Assembly (NCBI GenBank): GCA_036677085.1
Contig: JAKFFI010000004.1
Coordinates: forward strand, 124,001-188,000
Reading direction: 5' to 3'
Source of the DNA: JAGPUQ01 sp036677085
GTDB lineage: Bacteria; Pseudomonadota; Gammaproteobacteria; Pseudomonadales; Porticoccaceae
DNA: 64,000 nt
Below the pieces are notes generated by a model. The model saw only the letters and a program-made list of their open reading frames with translations. It had not been told where the DNA came from and ran no database searches. Positions 9,905 through 19,839 of this stretch are shown one piece after another. Position 1 is the first letter of the stretch; the number at the start of each line of letters is the position of its first letter. The position numbers were made by a program, and so were the translations under genes.

Positions 9905-11587
9905 TCAGCGATCCGCGCTGTCCATTTGCGCCTTGATCAGATCGCCGATGGTCGTGTTGGGCATCGCCTCGGTTTCCTGACGCTTGTGTGCCTTGACCGC
10001 GGCACGCTCGTCGGTGGACTCCCTGGCCTTGACGGAAAGATTGATGACGCGGTTCTTGCGATCGATATTGATGATCTGCGCTTCCACCTTGTCATCGACA
10101 CGCAAGGCATTACGCGCATCCTCGACCCTGTCCCGGCCGATCTCGGAAGCCTTCAACTGCCCTTCGATGCCGTCGCCAAGATCGATGATGGCGCCCTTGG
10201 CATCCACTTCACGGACCGTTCCGCTAACGATGGCGCCTTTGTCATTGCGGGTAACATAGTTGGAAAACGGATCGTCCGCCAGTTGCTTGATGCCGAGCGA
10301 AATCCGCTCGCGCTCGGGATCCACAGCCAGAATCACCGTTTCGATCTCGTCGCCCTTGCGATAATTGCGTACCGCTTCTTCGCCGGGCTGATTCCAGGAA
10401 ATATCGGACAGGTGGACAAGGCCGTCGATCCCGCCGTCCAGGCCGATAAAAATACCGAAGTCGGTAATCGACTTGATCGTACCCTTGATTAGATCGTTCT
10501 TGGAGTGAAGCTTGCCGAACTCGTCCCACGGGTTGGGCAGGCACTGCTTCATGCCCAGCGAGATGCGGCGCCGCTCTTCGTCGATGTCGAGCACCATGAC
10601 TTCGATGCGGTCGCCGACCTGGACCACTTTCGAGGGATGGATGTTCTTGTTGGTCCAATCCATTTCGGATACATGCACAAGCCCTTCGACACCGTCTTCC
10701 AGCTCGGCAAAGCAGCCGTAGTCGGTGAGATTGGTCACGGTTGCCGGGAGGCGGGAGTTGCGCGGGTAACGCGCCACGATATCGCTCCAGGGATCTTCGC
10801 CGAGCTGCTTCAGGCCGAGGGAAACGCGGTTGCGCTCGCGATCGAACTTGAGCACCTTGACGTCGATCTCGTCGCCTACTTCAACAACTTCGCTCGGATG
10901 CTTGACGCGCTTCCAGGACATGTCGGTGATGTGCAGCAGACCATCGATGCCGCCCAGATCGACAAAGGCGCCGTAATCGGTGAGGTTCTTGACCACACCT
11001 TTGCGGACCACGCCTTCTTCGAGGGTGCGCAGCAATTCCTCACGCTCGACACTGTTTGCGGCCTCCATGACGGCGCGGCGCGAAACCACGACGTTATTGC
11101 GCTTCTGATCGAGCTTGATGATTTTGAATTCAAGCGGCTTGTCTTCCAGATGCGTGGTTTCGCGCACCGGCCGGACATCGACGAGGGAGCCGGGCAGGAA
11201 GGCGCGCACGCCATCCAGATCCACGGTAAACCCGCCCTTGACCTTGCCGCTGATGATCCCGGTCACCGCACTGCCTTCGGTGAACGCCTTTTCCAGTACC
11301 ATCCAGGATTCCGCGCGGCGTGCTTTCTCCCGTGACAAGCGGGTGGCGCCAAACCCGTCCTCGACCGCCTCAAGGGCCACCTGTACTTCATCGCCGATGG
11401 CAACCGTGGCGATGCCGTTTTCATCGAAAAACTGACTCAGCGGAATGATGCCTTCTGACTTCAATCCGGCATGGACCGTAACCCAGTCCTTGTCCACATC
11501 GATCACGACACCGGTGACGATGGTGCCCGGCACCATGTCGACAGTTTTCAGGCTTTCTTCAAACAGTTGGGAGAAACTTTCGCTCAT
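9905..11587 (-). CDS. rpsA: 30S ribosomal protein S1
   Basis: Binds mRNA at the ribosome and is needed to start translation on most messages. The 560 residues hold six S1 RNA-binding repeats, recognisable by repeated segments such as LTDYGAFVDLGGIDGLLHITDMSW and RVSLGLKQLGEDPW, as in the full-length gammaproteobacterial protein. The leader between cmk and rpsA is 166 bases long, which fits the known translational self-regulation of rpsA, though no specific structure could be assigned. ihfB follows after 31 bases. Confidence 0.98.
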   Translation of the reverse strand: MSESFSQLFEESLKTVDMVPGTIVTGVVIDVDKDWVTVHAGLKSEGIIPLSQFFDENGIATVAIGDEVQVALEAVEDGFGATRLSREKARRAESWMVLEKAFTEGSAVTGIISGKVKGGFTVDLDGVRAFLPGSLVDVRPVRETTHLEDKPLEFKIIKLDQKRNNVVVSRRAVMEAANSVEREELLRTLEEGVVRKGVVKNLTDYGAFVDLGGIDGLLHITDMSWKRVKHPSEVVEVGDEIDVKVLKFDRERNRVSLGLKQLGEDPWSDIVARYPRNSRLPATVTNLTDYGCFAELEDGVEGLVHVSEMDWTNKNIHPSKVVQVGDRIEVMVLDIDEERRRISLGMKQCLPNPWDEFGKLHSKNDLIKGTIKSITDFGIFIGLDGGIDGLVHLSDISWNQPGEEAVRNYRKGDEIETVILAVDPERERISLGIKQLADDPFSNYVTRNDKGAIVSGTVREVDAKGAIIDLGDGIEGQLKASEIGRDRVEDARNALRVDDKVEAQIINIDRKNRVINLSVKARESTDERAAVKAHKRQETEAMPNTTIGDLIKAQMDSADR

Positions 11588-11753
11588 TGCGTGTGATACT
11601 CATAGTGGTGCGCTTGCGCGCCGACCCTCTGCCAGCCCAGAGAGTCGTCTGCTTGGTTGAGGAGTCCGCGGCCCGGACTGGAATGAACACCGCGCACCCA
11701 TCCTTGAACTTCGTTAAAAGAACGTCGTTAAAAACCCATCGCGTGCGCGACTG

Positions 11754-12440
11754 CTAACGCAATCGCTCCCGCGCCACGGCCAGAATCGCCTCGACCACTT
11801 CGTCGATGGTCATTGTGGTGGAATCCATAACCGTCGCATCCTCCGCCGGTCGCAGCGGCGCCACCGGGCGGGCGCGATCCCGCTCGTCGCGCTCGTTGAC
11901 CTGTGCGACAAGGTCGCGAAGGCTAGCAGTTTCCCCTTTTCCAATCAACTGGTTATAGCGTCTCCGGGCGCGCTCGTCCGGGCTCGCCGTGAGGAACACC
12001 TTGAGGGCGGCGTCCGGAAAAACGACCGTGCCCATATCCCGGCCGTCGGCGACCAGCCCCGGCGGCCGGGCAAAGGCCCGCTGCCTCCGCAGCAGCGCCG
12101 CGCGAACTTCGGGGATGGTCGCCACAAGAGACGCCTGCGCACCGATCTGCTCTGCGCGCAGCAATCGGGTGACATCCTCTCCCTCCAGCGTAATGGCGGG
12201 TTCCGCGTCGCCCGGTGCCATCCGGAACAGGACATCCATATGGGCGGCGAGCACGGCAAGACCGTCGATATTGTCGAATGTCACCTGATGGCGCGCGGCT
12301 GCCACGGCGAGCAGCCGGTACAGAGCACCGCTGTCGAGGTAATGAAAACCCAGCCGACGGGCCAGAATCACGCTGACCGTCCCCTTGCCCGCGCCGCTCG
12401 GTCCGTCGATGGCGATCACGGGCGTCGCTGCATCCTTCAT
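11754..12440 (-). CDS. cmk: Cytidylate kinase
   Basis: Phosphorylates CMP and dCMP using ATP. Walker A is GPSGAGKGT at residues 13-21; the NMP-binding insert and RGRDMGTVVFPDA-like segment (ADGRDMGTVVFPDA here) follow. The 228-residue length is normal. Its ATG overlaps the stop codon of tyrA-aroA by four bases (ATGA), indicating coupled translation. Confidence 0.97.
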   Translation of the reverse strand: MKDAATPVIAIDGPSGAGKGTVSVILARRLGFHYLDSGALYRLLAVAAARHQVTFDNIDGLAVLAAHMDVLFRMAPGDAEPAITLEGEDVTRLLRAEQIGAQASLVATIPEVRAALLRRQRAFARPPGLVADGRDMGTVVFPDAALKVFLTASPDERARRRYNQLIGKGETASLRDLVAQVNERDERDRARPVAPLRPAEDATVMDSTTMTIDEVVEAILAVARERLR

Positions 12441-14677
12441 TCCGTCACCTCGACAATTCCCAGTCCAATGCCATTCGCCAGCTGGGGAAAACCCGGAAAC
12501 GAGGTCAGCACATTGGTACAGTCCTGAATCACAATGGTTCCCGTCGCGCGCAGCGCGGCGATGGCAAAGGCCATGGCGATACGGTGATCGCCCTGACTCT
12601 CGACGATACCCGCGCCGAGCGTACCGCCCACAATGCGGATACCGTCTGGCGTCGGCTGGGCATCGATGCCCAGCACGTTCAGCCCGTCCGCCATGGACTG
12701 AATGCGATCGCTCTCCTTGACCCGCAATTCCGCGGCGCCGGTCAATACCGTGGTGCCTTCGGCGCAGGCGGCGGCGATGAATAGCGCGGGGAATTCATCG
12801 ATGGCGTTGGCGACCAGATGTGAGGGTATGGCAATGCCTTTCAAGGGCGCGGCACGCACCCGGAGGTCAGCGACCGGTTCACCTCCGACTTCGCGCACAT
12901 TCAACAGTTCGATATCGGCACCCATGGCGCGCAGGATATGAATCACGCCGTCGCGAGTCGGGTTGACGCCGACCCCGCGCAGCGTCAGATCGGAACCGGG
13001 GGCAATGCTCGCACCGACCAGAAAGAACGCGGCGGATGAAATGTCGCCCGGCACCTGAAGATCGCAGGCCACCAGCTTGCCACCGCCGGTGAGGCGGATG
13101 CGGCCACCTTCATGGCGCACGGGATACTGAAAGCCGCGCAGCATGCGCTCGGTGTGGTCCCGCGTCGGCGTTGGCTCCAGCAGATCGGTTTCGCCCTCGG
13201 CGCGCAGGCCCGCGAGCAGCAGACAGGATTTCACCTGGGCGCTCGCGATGGGCAGATCGTAGCGAATTCCCCGCAGCCCATGACCACCGGTAATCGCGAG
13301 CGGCGGCGTGCCGGCGGCAGTCGCCTCGATCCGTGCACCCATGCGCGCCAGCGGCTCGGTCACGCGCCGCATCGGCCGCTTCGACAGGGATGCGTCGCCG
13401 GTCAGGGTGACATCGAAGCCCTGTCCCGCCAGCAAGCCGGTCAGCAATCGCATGGAGGTACCGGAATTCCCGAGATAAAGCGGCCCGGCCGGCGGTTTCA
13501 ACCCACCCATGCCAACGCCGTGAATGACGAGCGCGCCATGATCGGGACCTTCGATGACCACGCCCATATCCCGGAATGCCTGAAGTGTCGCCAGGCTGTC
13601 CTCCCCTTCGAGAAATCCCTGCACCCGGGTGGTGCCCTCGGCGAGCGCGCCCAGCATGATGGCACGATGGGAGATCGACTTGTCGCCCGGAACGCGGATG
13701 TCGCCGATCAAACTGCCGCCCGGGGCAACGCGGTAGGCACTGCGACTGGTGGAGATGCTCATATAGGGTTTGCTCTCCTGCATAACCTCGAAATGCCGGC
13801 GCGCGGCCTGGGCCCGGGTAAAAACGCCGGTAAGAAAGTCGCTGTCGCCGCCGGCAATCGCCGCCCGCAAGGCGGCGAGCTGCGTCTCGAAGCGATCGAA
13901 TACCGCCATCAACGCCGTCCGATTCGCCAAGGCGATGTCGCGCCACATCACCGGGTCGCTACCCGCGATGCGGGTAAAATCCCGAAAGCCCCCGGCGGCA
14001 TAGCGAAAAATTTCCTGGCTGCGTGCCATCTCGGCCAGGGCGTCGACAAGGCCGAACGCGAGCATGTGGGGCAGGTGACTGGTGGCGGCGAGTACCTGAT
14101 CGTGTACCTCGGGGGTGAGCTCGCTGACCCGGGCGCCGACACCGGTCCACAGATTGCGCACCCGCGCCAAATGGCGCGCATTGGTCTCGGCCACCGGTGT
14201 CAGAATGACTTCGTGGTGCTCGTACAAATCGGCGCGCGCTGCGCCGACACCGCTTTTCTCGGACCCCGCGATGGGATGCCCGGGCACGAACTGCGGCGGC
14301 ATGGCGCCATAAACGCACTGCGCCGCCGCCACCACGCTGCCCTTCACGCTCGCCACATCCGTCAGGGTCACGCCATCGTCCGTGTAGCGTCGAATCTCGG
14401 CCAGGATCTCCGGCACGACCTGGGTCGGCACCCCGATCACCACCAGATCGCCGGACGTGAGTTCGGACAACGCGGTCGGCAGATGGGGCTCGATGCGGTC
14501 AACCACATGCAGGCGCACAGCGTCCGCCAGAGTGGTTTCGCTGCGCGAATGACCGATGACTTCACGACAAAGTCCGCGCTGGCGCGCAGCCAGCGCCAGA
14601 CTGCCACCCATGAGACCCAACCCGACGACCAACAGACGCCCGATGCCAACCGGGCTATCGCTCACGTTCCGGGACAC
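12437..14677 (-). CDS. Fused prephenate dehydrogenase / EPSP synthase (TyrA-AroA)
   Basis: A 746-residue two-enzyme fusion. Residues 1 to about 290 are prephenate dehydrogenase, with the NAD-binding glycine motif VGLGLMGGSLA at 17-27 and VPGHPIAGSEKSG in the substrate region; it makes 4-hydroxyphenylpyruvate for tyrosine. From about 310 it is EPSP synthase (shikimate pathway), with GDKSISHRAIMLG, LGNSGTSMRLL and RVKESDRI. Such fusions are known in Pseudomonas and relatives. The start is GTG at 14677, four bases after the pheA stop. Being downstream of pheA, it places phenylalanine and tyrosine branches plus the shared pathway in one transcript. Confidence 0.95.
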   Translation of the reverse strand: MSRNVSDSPVGIGRLLVVGLGLMGGSLALAARQRGLCREVIGHSRSETTLADAVRLHVVDRIEPHLPTALSELTSGDLVVIGVPTQVVPEILAEIRRYTDDGVTLTDVASVKGSVVAAAQCVYGAMPPQFVPGHPIAGSEKSGVGAARADLYEHHEVILTPVAETNARHLARVRNLWTGVGARVSELTPEVHDQVLAATSHLPHMLAFGLVDALAEMARSQEIFRYAAGGFRDFTRIAGSDPVMWRDIALANRTALMAVFDRFETQLAALRAAIAGGDSDFLTGVFTRAQAARRHFEVMQESKPYMSISTSRSAYRVAPGGSLIGDIRVPGDKSISHRAIMLGALAEGTTRVQGFLEGEDSLATLQAFRDMGVVIEGPDHGALVIHGVGMGGLKPPAGPLYLGNSGTSMRLLTGLLAGQGFDVTLTGDASLSKRPMRRVTEPLARMGARIEATAAGTPPLAITGGHGLRGIRYDLPIASAQVKSCLLLAGLRAEGETDLLEPTPTRDHTERMLRGFQYPVRHEGGRIRLTGGGKLVACDLQVPGDISSAAFFLVGASIAPGSDLTLRGVGVNPTRDGVIHILRAMGADIELLNVREVGGEPVADLRVRAAPLKGIAIPSHLVANAIDEFPALFIAAACAEGTTVLTGAAELRVKESDRIQSMADGLNVLGIDAQPTPDGIRIVGGTLGAGIVESQGDHRIAMAFAIAALRATGTIVIQDCTNVLTSFPGFPQLANGIGLGIVEVTE

Positions 14678-14681
14678 CGGC

Positions 14682-15782
14682 TCAGAGCACCGCGCGCGGG
14701 TATGACCCCAGCGGTCGAAGTTCTACAACCGTGGGACGGATTTCGTCGAGTGCCAGCCGCACGGCGGGATCGTCGCGATGACCCGCGAAATCAATGAAGA
14801 AAATGTAGCTCCATTTACGACTCCGGGACGGCCGGGTCTCGATGCGGGTGAGATCGATGCCGTGATTGCGGAACGGCTCCAGCAACCGGTACAGAGCGCC
14901 CGGCTCGTTCTTGACCGACACCATGATCGAAGTCTTGTCATCGCCGCTGGGCGGCACATCACTGCGCCCGATGATCAAGAACCGCGTGGTGTTGTCGGGT
15001 TCATCCTCGATATTGCTGTGCAGGCGCGTCAAGCCATACAGGGATTCCGCCATGGCGCCGGCGATGGCCGCGGAGCTCCATTCGCCCGCCACCCGTTTCG
15101 CGGCTTCGGCATTGCTATTGAGGGTCACGCGCTCGGCCTTGGGCAGATAGGCATCGAGCCATTTGCGGCATTGCGCCAACGACTGGGGGTGCGAATAAAC
15201 CCGCGTAATCGCATCCGGCCTGGTATTGGGGCCGATCAGCAGATGCTGGTGAATCCGCAGTTCCACCTCGCCACTAATCTGCAAGCTGGAATCGAGAAAA
15301 CTGTCGAGCGTGTGATTGACCACACCCTCGGTGGAGTTTTCCACCGGCACCACGCCGTAATCCGCGGCACCGGCCGCGACTTCGCGAAACACTTCGTCGA
15401 TGGCCGGCAGCGGTACCGCCACGGCGGAATGCCCGAAATGCTTCAGGGCCGCCGCCTGGGTGAAGGTGCCTTCCGGCCCGAGGAAGGCGACCTTTATGGG
15501 CTGCTCCAACGCCAGACAGGCCGACATGATTTCGCGGAACAGCCGCGCCATCTCCTCAGCCGCCAGGGGCCCGGGATTGTTGTCCTTTACCGCACGCAGA
15601 ATCTGCGCTTCGCGTTCCGGCCGGTAGAACTGGGTATCGCCGCTATCCGCCTTGACCTTCGCCACCGCCTGCGCGCAGCGGGCCCGGTCGCTCAGCAGCG
15701 CGATAAGCTGCCGATCGATGGCGTCTATCTGCTCACGCAGATGCGCGAGCGCCGCCGCGCCGTTGTCCGATGACGACGTCAT
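14682..15782 (-). CDS. pheA: Chorismate mutase / prephenate dehydratase (P-protein)
   Basis: Bifunctional enzyme of phenylalanine synthesis. An AroQ-type chorismate mutase covers about residues 1-95 (LREQIDAIDRQLIALLSDRA). Prephenate dehydratase begins with VAFLGPEGTFTQAAALKHFG near 100 and includes VPVENSTEGVVNHTLD. A C-terminal ACT domain carries GALYRLLEPF and an IETRP motif, the usual phenylalanine feedback site. I choose the ATG at 15782 because GGAGG lies just upstream and the start sits one base after the gyrA stop. A second ATG at 15809 would overlap gyrA. Confidence 0.95.
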   Translation of the reverse strand: MTSSSDNGAAALAHLREQIDAIDRQLIALLSDRARCAQAVAKVKADSGDTQFYRPEREAQILRAVKDNNPGPLAAEEMARLFREIMSACLALEQPIKVAFLGPEGTFTQAAALKHFGHSAVAVPLPAIDEVFREVAAGAADYGVVPVENSTEGVVNHTLDSFLDSSLQISGEVELRIHQHLLIGPNTRPDAITRVYSHPQSLAQCRKWLDAYLPKAERVTLNSNAEAAKRVAGEWSSAAIAGAMAESLYGLTRLHSNIEDEPDNTTRFLIIGRSDVPPSGDDKTSIMVSVKNEPGALYRLLEPFRNHGIDLTRIETRPSRSRKWSYIFFIDFAGHRDDPAVRLALDEIRPTVVELRPLGSYPRAVL

Positions 15783-15783
15783 C

Positions 15784-18333
15784 TCAGACCTCCGCTTCAC
15801 TTCCGTCATCGCTGACGACCGCGATTCCCACCAGGGTCTCGTTTTCGCGCACCCGGATCAGGCGCACGCCCTGGGTGTTGCGACTGAGCACGGAAATTTC
15901 GTCGACCCGGGTTCGCACCAATGTGCCCTGATCGGAAATCAACATGATTTCATCGCCGTCGGCCACCTGCACGGCACCCACCAGGGCACCGTTGCGGGCG
16001 GAGGTCTGCATCGCAATCACGCCCTGCCCGCCCCGGCCATGCACCGGAAACTCGTCAGGCTCAGTGCGCTTGCCATAGCCCTTGGCACTCACCGCCAGCA
16101 CCCGTCGCCCGGCTTCCGGGATGATCAGGGAGATCATGCGCTCGCCCTCGGGGAGACGCATCCCGCGCACGCCGCGCGCGGTGCGCCCCATGGGTCGCAC
16201 ATCGGCTTCATTGAAACGTACCGCCTTGCCGGTACTGGCAAACAGCATCACATCCTGGTCGCCGCGGGTGATCGCGGTGCCGACCAGGCTGTCGCCCGGA
16301 TCCAGCTCCAGCGCGCGCAACCCGACGCTGCGCGGGCGCGAAAATTCCGTCAGTACCACTTTCTTGATGATGCCGGCGGCGGTCGCCATCAGCACGAACT
16401 GATCTTCGCGATATTCGGTGACGGGCAGAATCGCGGTCACCCGCTCTGACTGTTCAAGCGGCAGCAGGTTTACCAGCGGTCGGCCGCGTGCGCCGCGACC
16501 GGCCAGCGGAATCTGGTAGGTTTTGAGCCAGTACACCTTTCCGGCACTGGTAAAACACAGGATGGTGGCATGGGTGCTCGCCACCAGCAGGCGCTCGACG
16601 AAGTCTTCTTCCTTGACCGCCGTCGCGGACCTGCCGGTACCTCCGCGCCGCTGCGCCTGATAGTCCACCAGCGGCTGGCTCTTGGCGTAGCCGGCGTGGG
16701 AAATGGTCACCACGCGGTCTTCTTCCGGAATCAGGTCCTCGATGGTGAGATCGAGCTGCGAGGCGACGATTTCGGTGCGCCGCGCATCGCCGAAATCCCG
16801 GTCGACTTCCAGCATTTCGTCGCGGATCACCGTCTTCAGCCGCTCCGGATCGCCGAGAATATCGAGGTAATCCCTGATCTCGTCGAGCTTCTCCCGGTAC
16901 TCTTCCAGCAGCTTGGCGTGTTCCATCCCGGTCAGGCGATGCAGGCGCAATTCGAGGATCGCGCGTGCCTGGGCTTCCGACAGGTGATAACCGTCCGGGT
17001 GCAATCCGCACTGCGGGTCCACGTCGTCCGGCAGGCTGGCATCGTGACCCGCCACGCTCAGAAACGGCATCACCGCAGTCGCGTCCCAGGCCCGGGCGAT
17101 CAGGGCCTCGCGCGCTTCGGCGGCGCTGGCCGACGCCTTGATCAACTCGATGACCGGGTCGATATTGGCGATCGCCACCGCCAGACCTTCCAGCACATGT
17201 CCGCGTTCGCGCGCCTGCCGGAGGAGATACATGGTGCGGCGCGTGACCACTTCGCGGCGGTGCCGGATGAAGGCTTCGATCAGCTGCTTGAGGTTGAGGA
17301 TTTTCGGCTGGCCATCGACCAGGGCCACGATATTGATCCCGAACACGGTTTCGAGCTGCGTCTGGGCATAGAGCTGGTTCAGCAGCACCTCGCCCGACTC
17401 GCCGCGCTTGAGCTCCACCACCACGCGCAACCCGTCCTTGTCCGACTCGTCGCGCAGCTCGGAAATGCCTTCGATTTTCTTCTCTTTCACCAGCTCGGCG
17501 ATTTTTTCGATGAGCCGGGTTTTCTGGAGTTGATAGGGTATTTCGGTGATCACGATGCGGTCGCGATCGCCCTTTTCCATGGGTTCCACCTGCGCCCGGC
17601 CCCGCACCAGGATGCGGCCGCGCCCCGTGCGATAGGCCTCGACGATCCCGGCACGCCCGTTGATGATGCCGGCGGTGGGAAAGTCGGGTCCGGGCACGAT
17701 CTCGATCAACTCGTCCACGCTCAACTCGGGGTTATCGAGCAGCGCGATGCAGGCCTTGATGACTTCCGACAGGTTGTGCGGCGGAATATTGGTGGCCATG
17801 CCGACCGCAATCCCGGACGAGCCGTTCACCAGCAGGTTGGGCACCCGGGTCGGCAGCACCGTGGGAATCTGTTCGGTCTCGTCGTAGTTGGGCGCGAAGT
17901 CGACCGTTTCGCTGTCGAGATCGGCCAGCAGCGCGTGGGCGATGCGCGACATGCGGATTTCGGTATAACGCATCGCCGCCGGCGCATCGCCGTCGATGGA
18001 GCCGAAGTTGCCCTGGCCGTCCACCAGCGGATAACGCAGCGAGAACGACTGCGCCATGCGCACAATGGTGTCGTAGACCGCGGAATCGCCGTGCGGGTGG
18101 TATTTACCGATAACGTCGCCGACCACCCGCGCCGATTTCTTGTAGGCGCGGTTCCAGTCGTTGTTGAGCTCGCTCATGGCGAACAGTACGCGTCGGTGAA
18201 CCGGCTTCAACCCGTCGCGCACATCGGGGAGTGCCCGCCCGACGATGACGCTCATGGCATAGTCCAGATAGGACTGGCGCAACTCGTCTTCGATGTTTAC
18301 CGGAAAGATTTCTCTGGCGATCGACTCACTCAT
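15784..18333 (-). CDS. gyrA: DNA gyrase subunit A
   Basis: The cleaving and rejoining subunit of gyrase, which supercoils DNA with GyrB. The 849 residues have the catalytic tyrosine at Tyr123 (AAMRYTEIRMS) and the GyrA box QRRGGTGR needed for wrapping. The quinolone-resistance region reads HPHGDSAVYD, with Ser84 and Asp88 in the positions of E. coli Ser83 and Asp87, so the usual resistance substitutions are absent. It heads the long minus-strand run, followed directly by pheA. Confidence 0.98.
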   Translation of the reverse strand: MSESIAREIFPVNIEDELRQSYLDYAMSVIVGRALPDVRDGLKPVHRRVLFAMSELNNDWNRAYKKSARVVGDVIGKYHPHGDSAVYDTIVRMAQSFSLRYPLVDGQGNFGSIDGDAPAAMRYTEIRMSRIAHALLADLDSETVDFAPNYDETEQIPTVLPTRVPNLLVNGSSGIAVGMATNIPPHNLSEVIKACIALLDNPELSVDELIEIVPGPDFPTAGIINGRAGIVEAYRTGRGRILVRGRAQVEPMEKGDRDRIVITEIPYQLQKTRLIEKIAELVKEKKIEGISELRDESDKDGLRVVVELKRGESGEVLLNQLYAQTQLETVFGINIVALVDGQPKILNLKQLIEAFIRHRREVVTRRTMYLLRQARERGHVLEGLAVAIANIDPVIELIKASASAAEAREALIARAWDATAVMPFLSVAGHDASLPDDVDPQCGLHPDGYHLSEAQARAILELRLHRLTGMEHAKLLEEYREKLDEIRDYLDILGDPERLKTVIRDEMLEVDRDFGDARRTEIVASQLDLTIEDLIPEEDRVVTISHAGYAKSQPLVDYQAQRRGGTGRSATAVKEEDFVERLLVASTHATILCFTSAGKVYWLKTYQIPLAGRGARGRPLVNLLPLEQSERVTAILPVTEYREDQFVLMATAAGIIKKVVLTEFSRPRSVGLRALELDPGDSLVGTAITRGDQDVMLFASTGKAVRFNEADVRPMGRTARGVRGMRLPEGERMISLIIPEAGRRVLAVSAKGYGKRTEPDEFPVHGRGGQGVIAMQTSARNGALVGAVQVADGDEIMLISDQGTLVRTRVDEISVLSRNTQGVRLIRVRENETLVGIAVVSDDGSEAEV

Positions 18334-18411
18334 CTCGCGTCACTTCTCCGGCAATCGCTGCCAATACCGGCAGGCTCGACCCGCGGTCGCAGGTGTTCAA
18401 AAAGGCGGCGC

Positions 18412-18420
18412 ATTGTAGCA
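18412..18420 (-). promoter_or_regulatory. Extended -10 promoter for gyrA
   Basis: On the minus strand TGCTACAAT (18420-18412) is an extended -10 element: TG, one base, then TACAAT. No clear -35 box precedes it, which extended -10 promoters tolerate. The gyrA leader would be about 70 bases. Confidence 0.5.
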
Positions 18421-18445
18421 CAGGGCTCCATCATCCCGGCCGCGT

Positions 18446-18451
18446 TATACT
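18446..18451 (+). promoter_or_regulatory. Possible -10 box of the mtaD operon
   Basis: TATACT ends only nine bases before the ATG at 18461, so transcription from it would begin at or beside the start codon and give a leaderless message. No matching -35 box was seen. The gene also lacks a clear ribosome-binding site, which is compatible with a leaderless transcript. Confidence 0.35.
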
Positions 18452-18460
18452 GCCGCCGCC

Positions 18461-19813
18461 ATGAGCCTGCCGCCCCCCTCCCCACCCCATTTTCCGCGCG
18501 CCGACCTGGTGGTTTCCGCCGGCTGGGTGGTGCCCGTGGTACCCCGGGGCGCGGTCTATCGCGACTGCGCTGTGGTCATCGCAGGCGAGCGCATTGTGGA
18601 GCTGCTGCCGCGCGCCGAGGCCATCCGCAAGCATCCGGCGGCGCAGTTCCTGCACCTTCCCGACAGTCTGCTGATGCCCGGTCTGGTGAACGCCCATGGC
18701 CACGCCGCCATGTCGCTGTTCCGCGGCCTCGCCGATGACATGCCCCTCGACACTTGGCTCGAACAGCACATCTGGCCCGCCGAGGCACACTGGGTGAGCG
18801 CCGATTTCGTCGCCGACGGCACCCGGCTCGCCATTGCGGAAATGCTCGCCACCGGCACTACCTGCTTTGCCGACATGTACTTCTACCCCGACGTGGTCGC
18901 CACGGTCGCGCGGCAGGCCCGCATCCGCGCCCAGATCGCCTTCCCGATCCTGGAATTTGCGACACCCTGGGCACGCAATGCGGACGAGTACCTGCACAAG
19001 GGCCTCGCGGTCTACGACGACAACCAGGGCGATCCACTGCTGCGGGTGGCCTTCGGCCCGCACGCGCCCTACACCGTGGCCGACGCCACCCTGGAGCGCA
19101 TCGCGACTTACGCCGAGGAACTGCAAGCCGCCGTTCACATCCACCTGCATGAAACCGCGCGCGAGGTGGCCGACGCCATCGCCGCCCACGGCGATCGTCC
19201 GAGTGCCCGCCTGCACCGCTTCGGGCTGCTGTCGCGCACGACCCAGTGCGTCCATATGACGCAGGTAGACGCCAGCGATTGCGAACTCCTGGCCACCACC
19301 GGCGCCAGCGTGATCCACTGCCCCGAATCGAACCTCAAGCTCGCCAGCGGCTTCTGCCCGGTGCAGATGCTGCGCAGCGCAGGCATTCCGGTGGCGCTGG
19401 GTACCGACGGCGCCGCAAGCAACAACGACCTCGATCTGTTCGGCGAAATGCACACCGCCGCGCTGCTCGCCAAGGGCCTGAGCGGTGACCCTTCCCACCT
19501 CGGCGCTGCCGAAGTGATCGAGCTGGCGACACTCGGCGGCGCCACGGCGCTCGGTCTGGACGACGAAATCGGCAGCCTCGAAGCCGGCAAGGCCGCCGAC
19601 ATGATCGCCGTGGAGTTCACCGATCCGGGCGCGCAGCCCCTGTATAATCCGCTCTCGCAACTGGTGTACACCGGCTGCGGGCGGCGCGTCAGTCACGCCT
19701 GGGTGGCGGGACAGTGCGTCCTCGACGGGCGCGCGCACCGGACCATCGACCTGCCGGCACTCACCGTCCGCGTCCGGGAATGGCGCGACCGCATCGCCGC
19801 CAACACCCGCTGA
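18461..19813 (+). CDS. mtaD: 5-methylthioadenosine/S-adenosylhomocysteine deaminase (TRZ/ATZ family)
   Basis: A 450-residue amidohydrolase. Metal-binding histidines appear in MPGLVNAHGHAAM and HIHLHETAREV, with a further conserved His in VIHCPESNLKLASG and the catalytic Asp in ALGTDGAASNNDLD. The pseudomonad protein at this position deaminates 5'-methylthioadenosine, in a salvage route that starts with deamination; substrate is inferred from that. It diverges from gyrA and is 26 bases before ubiG. The isomerase gene mtnA, next to it in Pseudomonas, is not here. Confidence 0.87.
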   Translation: MSLPPPSPPHFPRADLVVSAGWVVPVVPRGAVYRDCAVVIAGERIVELLPRAEAIRKHPAAQFLHLPDSLLMPGLVNAHGHAAMSLFRGLADDMPLDTWLEQHIWPAEAHWVSADFVADGTRLAIAEMLATGTTCFADMYFYPDVVATVARQARIRAQIAFPILEFATPWARNADEYLHKGLAVYDDNQGDPLLRVAFGPHAPYTVADATLERIATYAEELQAAVHIHLHETAREVADAIAAHGDRPSARLHRFGLLSRTTQCVHMTQVDASDCELLATTGASVIHCPESNLKLASGFCPVQMLRSAGIPVALGTDGAASNNDLDLFGEMHTAALLAKGLSGDPSHLGAAEVIELATLGGATALGLDDEIGSLEAGKAADMIAVEFTDPGAQPLYNPLSQLVYTGCGRRVSHAWVAGQCVLDGRAHRTIDLPALTVRVREWRDRIAANTR

Positions 19814-19839
19814 GACCCCACCCATGTCGGTGACTGCCC

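Noticed and set aside
16570..18738. Long open frame antisense to gyrA
   Set aside because: Shadow of gyrA with no recognisable domain or start signal.
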